In this document: positions 23,650-32,638 of the stretch, piece by piece
Numbering within the stretch: position 1 is the stretch's first letter
How the letters are laid out: the number at the start of each line of letters is the position of its first letter
Translations under genes and position numbers: made by a program
Assembly (NCBI RefSeq): GCF_001028625.1
Contig: NZ_CP011805.1
Coordinates: 1,488,001-1,552,000, forward strand
Reading direction: 5' to 3'
Length of the DNA: 64,000 nucleotides
Origin: Pelagerythrobacter marensis
GTDB lineage: Bacteria; Pseudomonadota; Alphaproteobacteria; Sphingomonadales; Sphingomonadaceae
The notes under the pieces: model-generated
Databases searched by the model: none
Seen by the model: the letters and a program-made list of their open reading frames with translations, nothing else
What the model was told of the DNA's origin: nothing

Positions 23650-25817
23650 TGTTGCGACCCGAAGACATGTTCGGTCCGGCTGTTGATCCTTATGATCCGC
23701 TCATTAACGGCTCTGGGATGGACCGAGAGATCGTCGTGTGGGTGGACGAGGATCGCGATGTCGTGGCCCTCATGTCTGCCCGGAACGTTGGGTGGCCTCG
23801 GCTCGAACGGCTGAGCGCGGTCGTCGCGCGGATCGAGCGCGACGGAATGATCCTTGAGCCCGCTGAGCGGCTTTCTCCATCCTGGCTGACCCGCAAGGTC
23901 GGCGATGAGGAACGCAAGAAGCGCGATGCGAGAATGGAAGTCATTCGACCGCTGATCGACGCCAGCCCAGCGATCTTCGATCCACTGGAGAGGGGCAGGT
24001 TGATCGCGGGGGCGATGCGGCGGACCGGTCGGGCACGGAACAGCATCAAGAAATGGCTTCTGCGCTATTATGCCAATGGTCGGTGCGCCAACGCACTACT
24101 CGATCGCTATGAAGGATGCGGTCATCGGCGCCCCGGAACCACGGGAGAGGATTGGAGAAAGCTGGGTCGACCCTCGCAAGGGTTGGAAGGATTCCCCGAG
24201 AACGTCACACCGGCACTGGCGAGAGAGTTCGCGGCGGCGACTGATCGCGAAGTGAAGTTTGTCGGCGAGGCTTTCAGGATTTCGGGCGCATACGACCGCT
24301 GGAAGAACGAGTCCTGTCACGTGCAGGTCGAGGTCGATGGCGTCCGGACGACCCGCCTCCATGAAAGATACGACACGAAAGCCCCCGCCACCTACGCCCA
24401 GTTCCTCTACTGGTATCGGAACGATGGCAGGCACGAGAAGACCAGTCGCAAGGTGCTCGGAACGCCGATCTACGAGAAGGACAATCGCGCCATTCGCAGC
24501 ACGTCCACCAACGAGACGTGGGGTCCGGGAGCGCGGTTCCAGATCGACGCGACGGTTGTGAACTTCGGCGTGACTTCGAGAACCAACAAGAATGTCCTGC
24601 TGGGACGTCCTTATCTTTATTTCGTGCGGGACGTCTGGTCGCGCATGATCGTCGGCTACTATCTGGGATTGCAGGCGCCATCGCAGATCACTGCCGCTCT
24701 GGCACTTCTGAATGCCTTCACGCCGAAGGACGCGGTGCTGAAGGCGTTCGGCTTCGATCCCGAAGTGGACCGCTGGCCGTCGGAGCATGTCTGTGCTTCC
24801 CTGTTGCATGATGGCGGAGAGCTCACGGGGCACTGGGGAGATTGGCTGGTAGGCAGGTTGGCGATCACGTTCGAGCAGACCAGCGGCGAGCGTGGTGACC
24901 TCAAGGGTGCGGTCGAGTCACTCTTTCAGTGGGCGGATGTCGAGTGGTCGCGCACCACGAAAGGTCGGATCTCTCCCCCACGATACAGGTCGAAGGCCAA
25001 GCGCAACGCGGACCTCGCAGCGGTGGCGGCCGGGCAGCTTGATTCGATATGGGAGTTCGAGCGCAAGGTCATCCAGTTCATTCTGGACTTCAACAATGAT
25101 CATGTTCTGACGGGATATGATGCTGACCCCGACATGCTGGCGGCTGGCGTCGCACGGGTTCCCGCTGATATGTTCGAATGGGGCATAGCAAATCGCGGGG
25201 CTCCGAAGAGATGGGATCCGGAACAGGTGCAGTTCCATATGATGCCCCGCGAACGGGCTCGGGTATATCCCGATGGCATCCATTTCGAGGGAAGGGTATT
25301 CACCACGCGGGAACTCGAGCCGTTGCAGGCCGAAGCCAACCGTTCGGGAAGAACGCTGCCAGTTGAGATCTCCTATGATCTGAGCGGACAGCGTGTCCTC
25401 TGGCACACCGATGTTCCATCGGGATTCATCACCTGCGAACTGGCGGACCGCGACCGAGCATTCCGTGGGCTTCGTTTCGAGGACGGTAAAGCGCTCGAGG
25501 AAGCACGAAGACAAGCGGAACATGTCCGGCGCGTCGAGGAAGATCGTAAACGGGCCCATAAGGCACACGAGTCGAGGCGCGAACGTGAAGCGCGCTCTTC
25601 AGTGCCGGCGACCGATACTCGGACGGTCGCCCAGATAAGGGCCGACAATGCCGCAGCCAGACGCTCTGAGCGACAGGCTGAGCGCGAAACCGCATTCTGC
25701 GATCATGCGTCCAGAGCGCGCGATGCTCGATCCGAGGGGGCGACCATCCACCAACTCTCCGTTTCTCCTCGACCGAGCTATTCGGTCCCAGACCTAGATG
25801 AGATCGACGATGCCTGA
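23646..25817 (+). CDS. tnsB: TnsB-like DDE transposase
   Basis: This 723-residue transposase has N-terminal helix-turn-helix domains (about 70-150), an integrase core with D301 (FQIDATVV), D389 (LLHDGG) and E424 (GAVESLF), an exact DD35E spacing, then a beta-barrel and a C-terminal charged coiled coil (about 610-690) that contacts TnsC. It binds the end repeats and joins 3' ends to target DNA. Start ATG 23646 overlaps the tnsA stop; the frame extends upstream but without a better start. All three acids are intact, unlike the neighbour at 21336. Confidence 0.93.
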   Translation: MMLRPEDMFGPAVDPYDPLINGSGMDREIVVWVDEDRDVVALMSARNVGWPRLERLSAVVARIERDGMILEPAERLSPSWLTRKVGDEERKKRDARMEVIRPLIDASPAIFDPLERGRLIAGAMRRTGRARNSIKKWLLRYYANGRCANALLDRYEGCGHRRPGTTGEDWRKLGRPSQGLEGFPENVTPALAREFAAATDREVKFVGEAFRISGAYDRWKNESCHVQVEVDGVRTTRLHERYDTKAPATYAQFLYWYRNDGRHEKTSRKVLGTPIYEKDNRAIRSTSTNETWGPGARFQIDATVVNFGVTSRTNKNVLLGRPYLYFVRDVWSRMIVGYYLGLQAPSQITAALALLNAFTPKDAVLKAFGFDPEVDRWPSEHVCASLLHDGGELTGHWGDWLVGRLAITFEQTSGERGDLKGAVESLFQWADVEWSRTTKGRISPPRYRSKAKRNADLAAVAAGQLDSIWEFERKVIQFILDFNNDHVLTGYDADPDMLAAGVARVPADMFEWGIANRGAPKRWDPEQVQFHMMPRERARVYPDGIHFEGRVFTTRELEPLQAEANRSGRTLPVEISYDLSGQRVLWHTDVPSGFITCELADRDRAFRGLRFEDGKALEEARRQAEHVRRVEEDRKRAHKAHESRREREARSSVPATDTRTVAQIRADNAAARRSERQAERETAFCDHASRARDARSEGATIHQLSVSPRPSYSVPDLDEIDDA

Positions 25818-27549
25818 CGATGATCCTGACTTGCTGACCCTGCCGGAATATGCGGAGAATGCCTTCATCAACCGGCTTCCACCGATACGCAGTCTCGCGG
25901 AGATCCAGCGCAGCTTCGATTGCCCGCCGATCCATACCGAGCTGGACAGGCGCCGGGGTTCCGAAGCGAGGATGCACGCCTGTCTCAGATTGCTGCATTA
26001 TTCGCAGCCGACCGTCCAGTCGCGGGACGTGGGCTTGAAGATCGACATGATCATGCGTCAGGGATACGTGGGGCGCAATCCGGGCAGTTCGGATTGGTTG
26101 CGGTTCGCCCATGCCTGTGCGGTGGAAGAAGAACGCGAAGCGAAGAAGCATAAGGAAAAGGTCGGTCGACGCGAACCATCGAGCGATGGCGTGCTGGAGC
26201 AGTTGTCGCCCACTAGGGACACCTCCATGTCGTTCATGATGGTCGGACCGCCGGGAACCGGGAAGACGCATTCTTGCACAACGAGCCTGTCCTATTATCC
26301 GCAGGTCATCTTTCATACCGAACCGGTCCAGGTCGCGCAGATTACCTGGCTCCGTATCGAGTGCCCCCCGGACGGTTCGTTGGTTTCACTCTGCCGGTTC
26401 TTCTTCGCGGCGGTCGACAAGGCTCTTCGGCACGCCGGCTTCGAATCCGATCTTCACAAACGTTATCGGACCAAGCCCCTTGCGGTTCTCCTCACCGGAA
26501 TGGCCCGCGTCGCCAACCTCCATGCGATCGGACTTCTGGTCATTGACGAGGTTCAACATGTTGGCGTGAACCGCAAGGACGGCAATGCCCTGCTCAACTT
26601 CCTCGTTACGCTGCGCAACTCGATCGGGATTTCGATGCTCATGATCGGGACGATGACGGCGCTTCCGATAGTCCAGCGCACTTTCCGCGATGCGCGTCGC
26701 GGGGACGGTTTCGGTTCGGTCGTATTCGAACGCATGCCGGGTGCTGACTCAAGTCCGCCTCCGGGATCTGCTATTGCGGTCGCGGACGATGAGCATGGTG
26801 CGCCTGCTCCGATCTATGGTCCTGCGTTCGAAGGCTTCGTGAAGCGCATGTGGCGATGGCAGTATACGAACACCCACACCGAACTCTCGGTCGGGGTTCT
26901 TAACGCTCTCTACAGCGAGACGCAGGGCGTCACTGATCTCGTCGTAAAGCTCTTCATCCTCTGTCAGATGCGCTTGATGATGATCACATCGGCCCGGCCG
27001 GACACCCAGGAGATTATCACGGCTAAACTCATACATGAGGTCGCCGCGAGCAGCTTCAACACCGTCAAGCCGTTCATCGACGCGCTTCGCAACAACGATT
27101 CCAAGGCGTTGGCGAAGTTCGAGGACCTGATGGGCTCGGGCGACTGGTTCATGAAGCAGGTCCAAGGACTGGGTTTTGCCGAGCAGGAGCCTCTTCACGA
27201 CGTGGATCACGGTGCCATGCATCTTCCGCCTATGGTAACTAAGGATGGCATCGATGTGACGGTAGTGGATCAGCTCCTCGAAGGGTTGGGCATCGCCGTG
27301 AAGGAGCGCGAGATGATCGTGGCGCGGCATCGCCGGTTGATCGAGAATGGGGATCTGGCGGGCCTGGTATCAGCCGTGCAGAAGGACCGGTCGGCCTTGT
27401 CGGCGACAGATCGGTTGCGCAAAGGCAAGCTGAAGGAGAAACCGCCCTCTGATAAGGACGATCTCAGGGCGCGACTCAAGGACGTCGAAGAAGCCTCCGC
27501 AATAGCCGGTGCGATTAGCGCGGTGTCCTTGGAGGAATCATTGGAATGA
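25810..27549 (+). CDS. tnsC: TnsC-like AAA+ transposition regulator
   Basis: The 579-residue ATPase has Walker A GPPGTGKT at about residue 146 and Walker B LLVIDEVQ at about 241, within an AAA+ domain of the TnsC/TniB class. It assembles on target DNA with TniQ and recruits TnsAB. The C-terminal third is charged and helical, consistent with TnsA/TnsB contact. ATG 25810 overlaps tnsB by 8 bp; an in-frame ATG at 25798 would add four residues. Its stop overlaps tniQ by 4 bp. Confidence 0.9.
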   Translation: MPDDDPDLLTLPEYAENAFINRLPPIRSLAEIQRSFDCPPIHTELDRRRGSEARMHACLRLLHYSQPTVQSRDVGLKIDMIMRQGYVGRNPGSSDWLRFAHACAVEEEREAKKHKEKVGRREPSSDGVLEQLSPTRDTSMSFMMVGPPGTGKTHSCTTSLSYYPQVIFHTEPVQVAQITWLRIECPPDGSLVSLCRFFFAAVDKALRHAGFESDLHKRYRTKPLAVLLTGMARVANLHAIGLLVIDEVQHVGVNRKDGNALLNFLVTLRNSIGISMLMIGTMTALPIVQRTFRDARRGDGFGSVVFERMPGADSSPPPGSAIAVADDEHGAPAPIYGPAFEGFVKRMWRWQYTNTHTELSVGVLNALYSETQGVTDLVVKLFILCQMRLMMITSARPDTQEIITAKLIHEVAASSFNTVKPFIDALRNNDSKALAKFEDLMGSGDWFMKQVQGLGFAEQEPLHDVDHGAMHLPPMVTKDGIDVTVVDQLLEGLGIAVKEREMIVARHRRLIENGDLAGLVSAVQKDRSALSATDRLRKGKLKEKPPSDKDDLRARLKDVEEASAIAGAISAVSLEESLE

Positions 27550-28925
27550 GGGGGCTTGCCTTCTTCCCACCCTTATTGCCGGGAGAACTTCTCTACAGCG
27601 CCCTTGCCCGTCACGGCGTCCTCAACGGTCTGACGAGTCCGAAGGGACTGATGAAGGAGTTGTATGGCCGGGCGAACATGATTGCGACCAGCGATCTGCC
27701 GAACAATCTGTCGACCTTGTTGGGAAGGCTGCCGGCCCTGCAAAACGCAGCGCGCGATCTGATGGAAGTTCACACGCTCTACGGTTACTACACCGCGTTC
27801 CAACCGCTGGAACCGCGGAAGATGGCTCTCGAGGCAATGCTTCGGGGCGAAGGAAGTGTTCACTTCCTGCTCGGGGCCTCGGTGTTCCGCACCGGCCGTC
27901 CGGTCTGTCTGCAGTTCTGTCCGGATTGCGCCATTCAACAGGAACACGATCACGGGTTTCGCTATTGGCGCGTCAACCATCAGCTGCCAGGAGTGCTCGT
28001 GTGCGACCGTCATGATCGTCGGCTTCGGCGCAGCGCGGTCAAGCTGCAGGCTAGGAACCGGCATGCCTACATTGCCGCGTCTCGGCACGTCTGCCCGGAC
28101 GATAGCGAACCGGTGACGGAGAGATTGCGAGGACGCAGCAGGGCACTCGCGACCGAACTCGCTCGCAAATGTGCTGATCTGACTGCGCGGGAGCGGCCAG
28201 CATCCAGCTTCCACGAACTGCGGGATGGATACCGCGAGCGTCTTCGTGACCTTGGCCTGGTTCGGGGACGCCATAAGGTCCGCCAGAGAGAATTGCATTT
28301 GCTTTTCGTGGACCATTTCGCTGAACTCTTGGATCGCATGCCTGGCACGAGACCTGTCGCGCGGTGCGAGACATGGCTGAACTCGATCGTGCGATCTGCT
28401 GGCGGAGCGCATTCTCCCCTTCATCACATCTTGTTGGAGGCCTTTCTCGACGCAATGGAAGAGCTGCCGGACAAGCGTAGGGCCGCACGGATTGACGCCA
28501 TTCGGTCGCATGCGGACGAAGCATCAGAACCGGAGACCAGCGGCAGCGATATGGATTGGCATGCCATTGATCGGGAGTATTCGATCGCGCTGCGCAAGCG
28601 CGCCTATCGCATGGAACGACTCTCGCCTCCGGTCCGGGTGACCGCCGCGTCGTTGGAGAAGCAACTAAACGGGAGAGACTGGCTGGCGAAGCGGATTGAG
28701 AAGCTGCCGATATCCGCGCTTGCCATGAGCGAGATCGTGGAAAGCGTGGACGAGTTTCGTGCACGCCGGATGAGATGGCATATTCGGAACTGTCTCGACC
28801 GCGCGGAAGACGATCCTTGGATCGTGATGAGAGGCGCTGGCCTTCCCCCTCGATACATCACGCGCGTCAGGAAAGAGTTCGTTGTCCAAGCTCGACCGCG
28901 TCCGCGACTAGCCCGGGCGATCTGA
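27546..28925 (+). CDS. tnsD: TniQ/TnsD-family target selector
   Basis: The 459-residue protein begins with the TniQ signature LAFFPPLLPGELLYSALAR and carries a zinc finger formed by C125, C128 (FCPDC), C153 and H156 (VCDRH). The 300-residue C-terminal part is long, as in TnsD proteins that read the 3' end of glmS, and the element indeed sits next to glmS. It is 459 residues versus about 508 in Tn7. No TnsE follows. It is the last gene of the operon, with the transposon end 90 bp downstream. Confidence 0.9.
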   Translation: MRGLAFFPPLLPGELLYSALARHGVLNGLTSPKGLMKELYGRANMIATSDLPNNLSTLLGRLPALQNAARDLMEVHTLYGYYTAFQPLEPRKMALEAMLRGEGSVHFLLGASVFRTGRPVCLQFCPDCAIQQEHDHGFRYWRVNHQLPGVLVCDRHDRRLRRSAVKLQARNRHAYIAASRHVCPDDSEPVTERLRGRSRALATELARKCADLTARERPASSFHELRDGYRERLRDLGLVRGRHKVRQRELHLLFVDHFAELLDRMPGTRPVARCETWLNSIVRSAGGAHSPLHHILLEAFLDAMEELPDKRRAARIDAIRSHADEASEPETSGSDMDWHAIDREYSIALRKRAYRMERLSPPVRVTAASLEKQLNGRDWLAKRIEKLPISALAMSEIVESVDEFRARRMRWHIRNCLDRAEDDPWIVMRGAGLPPRYITRVRKEFVVQARPRPRLARAI

Positions 28926-29013
28926 CACTCCACCGCCGAACTTACTCGACCTTTTCTGTGTGAAGGCAGCTTACCTTGGCTCTTCACGATGGCAGCTTAG
29001 AATTTTTCCTGAG

Positions 29014-29107
29014 TGTCAGAACCTTATTCGATGGCGGCGCTGAAGCGTGTCACGACCGAATTACATATGTCAGAACCAAATTAGATGTGTCAGGACCGAT
29101 TTAGATA
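29014..29107 (+). repeat. TnsB-binding repeat array at the glmS-side transposon end
   Basis: Four direct 20-bp units are seen: TGTCAGAACCTTATTCGATG (29014-29033), then after 14 bp three in tandem without gaps, TGTCACGACCGAATTACATA (29048), TGTCAGAACCAAATTAGATG (29068) and TGTCAGGACCGATTTAGATA (29088-29107). The consensus is TGTCAGNACCNNATTNGATN. Arrays of about 20-bp direct repeats at one end are typical TnsB sites. The array ends 30 bp before the glmS stop. Confidence 0.8.
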
Positions 29108-29137
29108 TAACTACTGCCGCCAGCAGCCCCGATGCGG
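29108..29137. other. attTn7-like insertion zone downstream of glmS
   Basis: These 30 bp between the last end repeat and the glmS stop should contain the transposon terminus, any 5-bp target duplication and native DNA. Tn7 itself inserts about 25 bp past glmS, which would be near 29113. The expected ...ACA terminus is not present on the + strand here (the bases read TAACTACTG), so the exact junction is unresolved. Confidence 0.6.
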
Positions 29138-30961
29138 CTATTCCACCGTGACCGATTTGGCCAGATTGCGCGGCTGATCGACATCGGTCCCCTTCACGCA
29201 GGCGGTGTGATAGGCCAGCAGCTGAACGGGCACGGCATAGACGAGCGGCGCGATCAGGGGATGCACCTTGGGCATTTCGATCGTGGCGAGGCAGCCCTCC
29301 CCGGCTTCCTCCAGCCCCGCCGCGTCGGAAATCAGGACGATCTGGCCGCCGCGCGCGCGAACTTCCTGCATGTTCGAAACGGTCTTCTCGAACAGTGGGC
29401 CGGACGGCGCGAGCACGATCACCGGGACCGCTTCGTCGATCAGCGCGATCGGGCCATGCTTCATTTCGCCCGAGGCGTAGCCTTCGGCATGGATGTAGCT
29501 GATTTCCTTCAGCTTCAGCGCGCCTTCCAGCGCAAGCGGATAGTCCGGCCCCCGGCCGAGATAGAGAACGTCGCGAGCAGGTGCGATGAGATGGGCCATT
29601 GCGGCAATGTCGTCGTCATGATCGAGCGCGGCGTTGAGCGCTGCCGGTGCTTCGAGCAGATGGCGCACCACGTCCTGCTCTTCCTCGCGGCTCATCCGTC
29701 CCTTCTTCACCGCAAGATGCGCGGCCAGGGCAGCCAGAACGGCCAGCTGACAGGTGAACGCCTTGGTGCTCGCCACCCCGATCTCCGGCCCGGCATGGGT
29801 CGGCAGAAGCAGGTCGGCCTCGCGCGCCATCGAACTGGTCGGCACATTCACGACGACACCGATCGTCTGCCCCGCCGCCTTGCAATGGCGCAGCGCCGCC
29901 AGCGTGTCGGCCGTTTCCCCGCTCTGCGAGATAAACAGGGCCAGCCCGCCTTCTTCCAGCACCGGTTCACGGTAACGGAATTCGCTGGCGACATCGATAT
30001 CGACCGGCACCCGCGCAAACGTTTCGAACCAGTATTTTGCGACCATCGCCGCATAGAACGACGTGCCGCAGGCGACGATGGTGATCCGTTTCACCGCCGA
30101 CAGGTCGAAATCCATCTGCGGCAGGGCGACCGAATTGTTCGCCTGGTGAACATAGCTGCGAAGGGTCTGCGCGACGACGGTCGGCTGCTCGAAGATCTCC
30201 TTCTGCATGAAGTGGCGATAGTTGCCCTTTTCCGCCGCTGCCGCCGTGGCCCCGGAATTGGTCACCTCGCGCTCGACCGGATTGTTCTGCGCATCGTAAA
30301 CCTGCGCGCCTTCACGCCGGATGACCGCCCAGTCCCCTTCTTCGAGATAGGCGATCTTCTGGGTCAGCGGGGCCAGCGCCAGCGCGTCGGAGCCCAGGTA
30401 TGTCTCACCGTCGCCGTATCCCACGACCAGGGGTGAGCCGAGACGAGCGCCGATCAGCAGATCGGGATGATCGCGAAAGGCAATGGCAAGCGCGAAGGCG
30501 CCGCGAAGTTTCGGCAGGACGGTCCTGACCGCCTCTTCGGGGGAGGCCCCGCCTTCGATCTCTTCCGAAACGAGATGCGCGACGACTTCGCTGTCGGTTT
30601 CGCTTTCCAGCGTGCGCCCGCGGGCGACGAGTTCTTCGCGCAGGGACCGGAAATTCTCGATTATGCCGTTGTGGACCAGCGCCACCTGGCCGGTCGCGTG
30701 CGGGTGGGCGTTGTTCGCCGTGGGTGCGCCATGCGTGGCCCAGCGCGTGTGAGCGATGCCCATCGTCCCGGATGCAGGATTTTCGGCCAGTTCGGCAACG
30801 AGATTGGCGAGCTTTCCTTCCGCCCGGCGACGGACGAGCGCGCCGTCGCGCACGGTGCACACCCCGGCACTGTCATAGCCGCGATATTCCATCCGCTTCA
30901 GGCCGTCGACCAGCCGGTCCGCAACTTCTTCGTTCCCGGCGATGCCGATAATTCCACACAT
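29138..30961 (-). CDS. glmS: Glutamine-fructose-6-phosphate aminotransferase (isomerizing)
   Basis: This 607-residue enzyme makes glucosamine-6-phosphate from fructose-6-phosphate and glutamine, the entry to peptidoglycan and LPS amino sugars. The start at 30961 gives MCGIIGI, whose Cys becomes the N-terminal glutaminase nucleophile; an upstream in-frame extension to 31000 would block it. Two SIS sugar-isomerase domains follow (SQSGETADTLAAL, CGTSFYAA) and the C-terminus DQPRNLAKSVTVE is the conserved region read by TnsD. It is intact despite the adjacent element. E. coli GlmS has a similar length. Confidence 0.97.
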   Translation of the reverse strand: MCGIIGIAGNEEVADRLVDGLKRMEYRGYDSAGVCTVRDGALVRRRAEGKLANLVAELAENPASGTMGIAHTRWATHGAPTANNAHPHATGQVALVHNGIIENFRSLREELVARGRTLESETDSEVVAHLVSEEIEGGASPEEAVRTVLPKLRGAFALAIAFRDHPDLLIGARLGSPLVVGYGDGETYLGSDALALAPLTQKIAYLEEGDWAVIRREGAQVYDAQNNPVEREVTNSGATAAAAEKGNYRHFMQKEIFEQPTVVAQTLRSYVHQANNSVALPQMDFDLSAVKRITIVACGTSFYAAMVAKYWFETFARVPVDIDVASEFRYREPVLEEGGLALFISQSGETADTLAALRHCKAAGQTIGVVVNVPTSSMAREADLLLPTHAGPEIGVASTKAFTCQLAVLAALAAHLAVKKGRMSREEEQDVVRHLLEAPAALNAALDHDDDIAAMAHLIAPARDVLYLGRGPDYPLALEGALKLKEISYIHAEGYASGEMKHGPIALIDEAVPVIVLAPSGPLFEKTVSNMQEVRARGGQIVLISDAAGLEEAGEGCLATIEMPKVHPLIAPLVYAVPVQLLAYHTACVKGTDVDQPRNLAKSVTVE

Positions 30962-31218
30962 GAACTGGTTACCTCGGTCGTTAACATCAGGGCCGGACAC
31001 CCATTTCGATCGGGAGCCTGCTCGCGGGAAAATCCGCCCGCGTCAATCGGCGTCGAAGTGCTAATTGCACCAGGCCCGCGAAATCGATCGCCGTTCGGGC
31101 GCAGCGACAGGCCGGACGGTGCCTCCCGGGACCGGCCTATGGTTTACCCGACGTTAAAATTTGCTGTCTAGTCAGCCGCCTTCTGCATTTGTTTCGCAAG
31201 GGGGCGACAATCGCAACA

Positions 31219-32544
31219 ATGGCAGCAGATGGTCCTGCCCCCGCCGTTCAGCGGCTGGCAAATGGTGCGCAATGGCCGGCCCTTGCGGCGGCCGCTGCGC
31301 TGATGCTTGCAGCCCCCGCGTTCGCCTTTGCCGGCTGGTTCTTTCTGGCCGACGCTCCCGTAATCCTGTTCTATGCGGTTCCCGTGGTCGCGGTCGAGCT
31401 TGCGGTCATCATCCTGGCAATCGTCACCGGATTCGATCTGCGCGCATCGTTTGCCGCTCTCGCGCCTACAACGCGGCTCGGCGCAGGCCTGTGGATCATC
31501 GCCGCGGCCACCGCCAGCCTGATTATCGCAGCCGATCCGGCTGCGGCCTATCCATTGCTGTTTTCGACCATCGTCCATGCAGTGTTCGGACTGGCTCTCT
31601 GCTCGCTAATGACAGCGACCGGGGGCGCATACCGGCGCACGGTCATGTGTGCGGCCGGCGCGGGCGTCTTGCTGTACGCCGCGGTTTTCACCACCATCGT
31701 TCTGGTCGAGCTGAGAAACCCCGCATTCAACTGGATCGGGGTCGGGATCGGCATTACCAACATCCGCCAGCTCGGCTTCTTCGGGCTTGCGCTCTCGTGC
31801 ATCTCGCTCGGGCTGTCGCAGGGTCTGGATGGCAAGCTTCGGGCGATCGCAGGGATCGGCGCGGCCGCGGGCTTCTGGCTGACCATTCTCAGCGGTAGCA
31901 GGGTGGCATTCGCGGCGGCTATCCTCGTCGCTATCGCCCTCTGCACACTGGTGGACAGGCAATACCGCTTGCGGTTCGCCGGTCTGGCGCTGGCCGCGCT
32001 CGCGGTGGCCATGCCGGCATCGTACCTGCTGGTCCCGCACGAGGCATGGGGCCTGGACCGGATCCTGAGCCGCGGCCTCATTGGGGATGATATCAATCAA
32101 TATTCATCGGGCCGGCTGGCGATCTGGCGCGACACCCTGGCGGCGATCGGCGAGCGGCCGCTGTTCGGCCATGGTGAAGGCCAGTTCCGGTCGCAGGTGG
32201 CAGCAGCCGGCGGCGGCCTCAATCATCCACACAATGCCGTTCTTCAGTTCCTCTATCAGTGGGGCATCGTCGGCACCGCTGGACTGGCCCTGATGCTGTC
32301 GGCAAGCGCAATGCAGCTCAGACGACTGGCCCGGCATGCCGAGGGCACCGATCTCGCCGCGTTCGGCACGCTGGCCGGCCTGGTGGCGATCGCGATGCTC
32401 GAAGGGGCGCTGTATCACACATATCCCGTCATGATCGCGGTTCTCTGCCTCGCCGTGCTGAATGCAGGGGCTCCGCGCAGCGAGACGCGCGCCGGCGAAA
32501 CCGGAGCCGGTCCGCCGCAATTGCCGACGGTCTTAGTAAAATAA
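31219..32544 (+). CDS. O-antigen ligase/polymerase family membrane protein
   Basis: This protein of 441 residues has about eleven membrane segments and a large periplasmic loop with SGRLAIWRDTLAAIGERPLFGHGEG and NHPHNAVLQFLYQWGIVG, the Wzy_C signature (HxHN near a Gly-rich helix) shared by WaaL ligases and Wzy polymerases. It works in the inner membrane on lipid-linked glycans. The ATG at 31219 is preferred; a TTG at 31189 would add ten residues. It is divergent from glmS over a 257-bp gap and not visibly in an operon. Confidence 0.8.
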   Translation: MAADGPAPAVQRLANGAQWPALAAAAALMLAAPAFAFAGWFFLADAPVILFYAVPVVAVELAVIILAIVTGFDLRASFAALAPTTRLGAGLWIIAAATASLIIAADPAAAYPLLFSTIVHAVFGLALCSLMTATGGAYRRTVMCAAGAGVLLYAAVFTTIVLVELRNPAFNWIGVGIGITNIRQLGFFGLALSCISLGLSQGLDGKLRAIAGIGAAAGFWLTILSGSRVAFAAAILVAIALCTLVDRQYRLRFAGLALAALAVAMPASYLLVPHEAWGLDRILSRGLIGDDINQYSSGRLAIWRDTLAAIGERPLFGHGEGQFRSQVAAAGGGLNHPHNAVLQFLYQWGIVGTAGLALMLSASAMQLRRLARHAEGTDLAAFGTLAGLVAIAMLEGALYHTYPVMIAVLCLAVLNAGAPRSETRAGETGAGPPQLPTVLVK

Positions 32545-32638
32545 TTAACTTTCCGATTTATTCACCACGTTGGCAGGACCCGCCGTCGCCACACGCCGGG
32601 GGGCTTGCCCGAAAAAGACAGAATCAAGGGGTCATGGA

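Larger units (their letters stand above)
1..29112. mobile_element. Tn7-like transposon at attTn7 (glmS-proximal part; far end outside window)
   Basis: A complete tnsA-tnsB-tnsC-tniQ operon lies next to an array of four TGTCA-type 20-bp repeats, which stops about 30 bp from the glmS stop codon, where TnsD-class elements insert. Everything upstream to base 1 is accessory in character (copper, Co/Zn/Cd and unknown cargo), and no inverted copy of the end repeats was found between 1 and 29,000, so the distal end is probably before base 1. The right boundary is uncertain by some 10 bp because no terminal ACA is visible. Inclusion of all cargo from base 1 is inference; the tns genes and the site are seen directly. 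No TnsE and no Cas genes are present. Confidence 0.75.

Noticed and set aside
22798..28925. CRISPR-associated transposon (CAST)
   Set aside because: No cas gene or CRISPR array is found, and the TniQ protein has the long C-terminal part of a TnsD-type site reader next to glmS.
30962..31218. glmS ribozyme or riboswitch upstream of glmS
   Set aside because: The glmS ribozyme is known mainly from Gram-positive bacteria, and no matching fold core could be recognised in this 257-bp gap.
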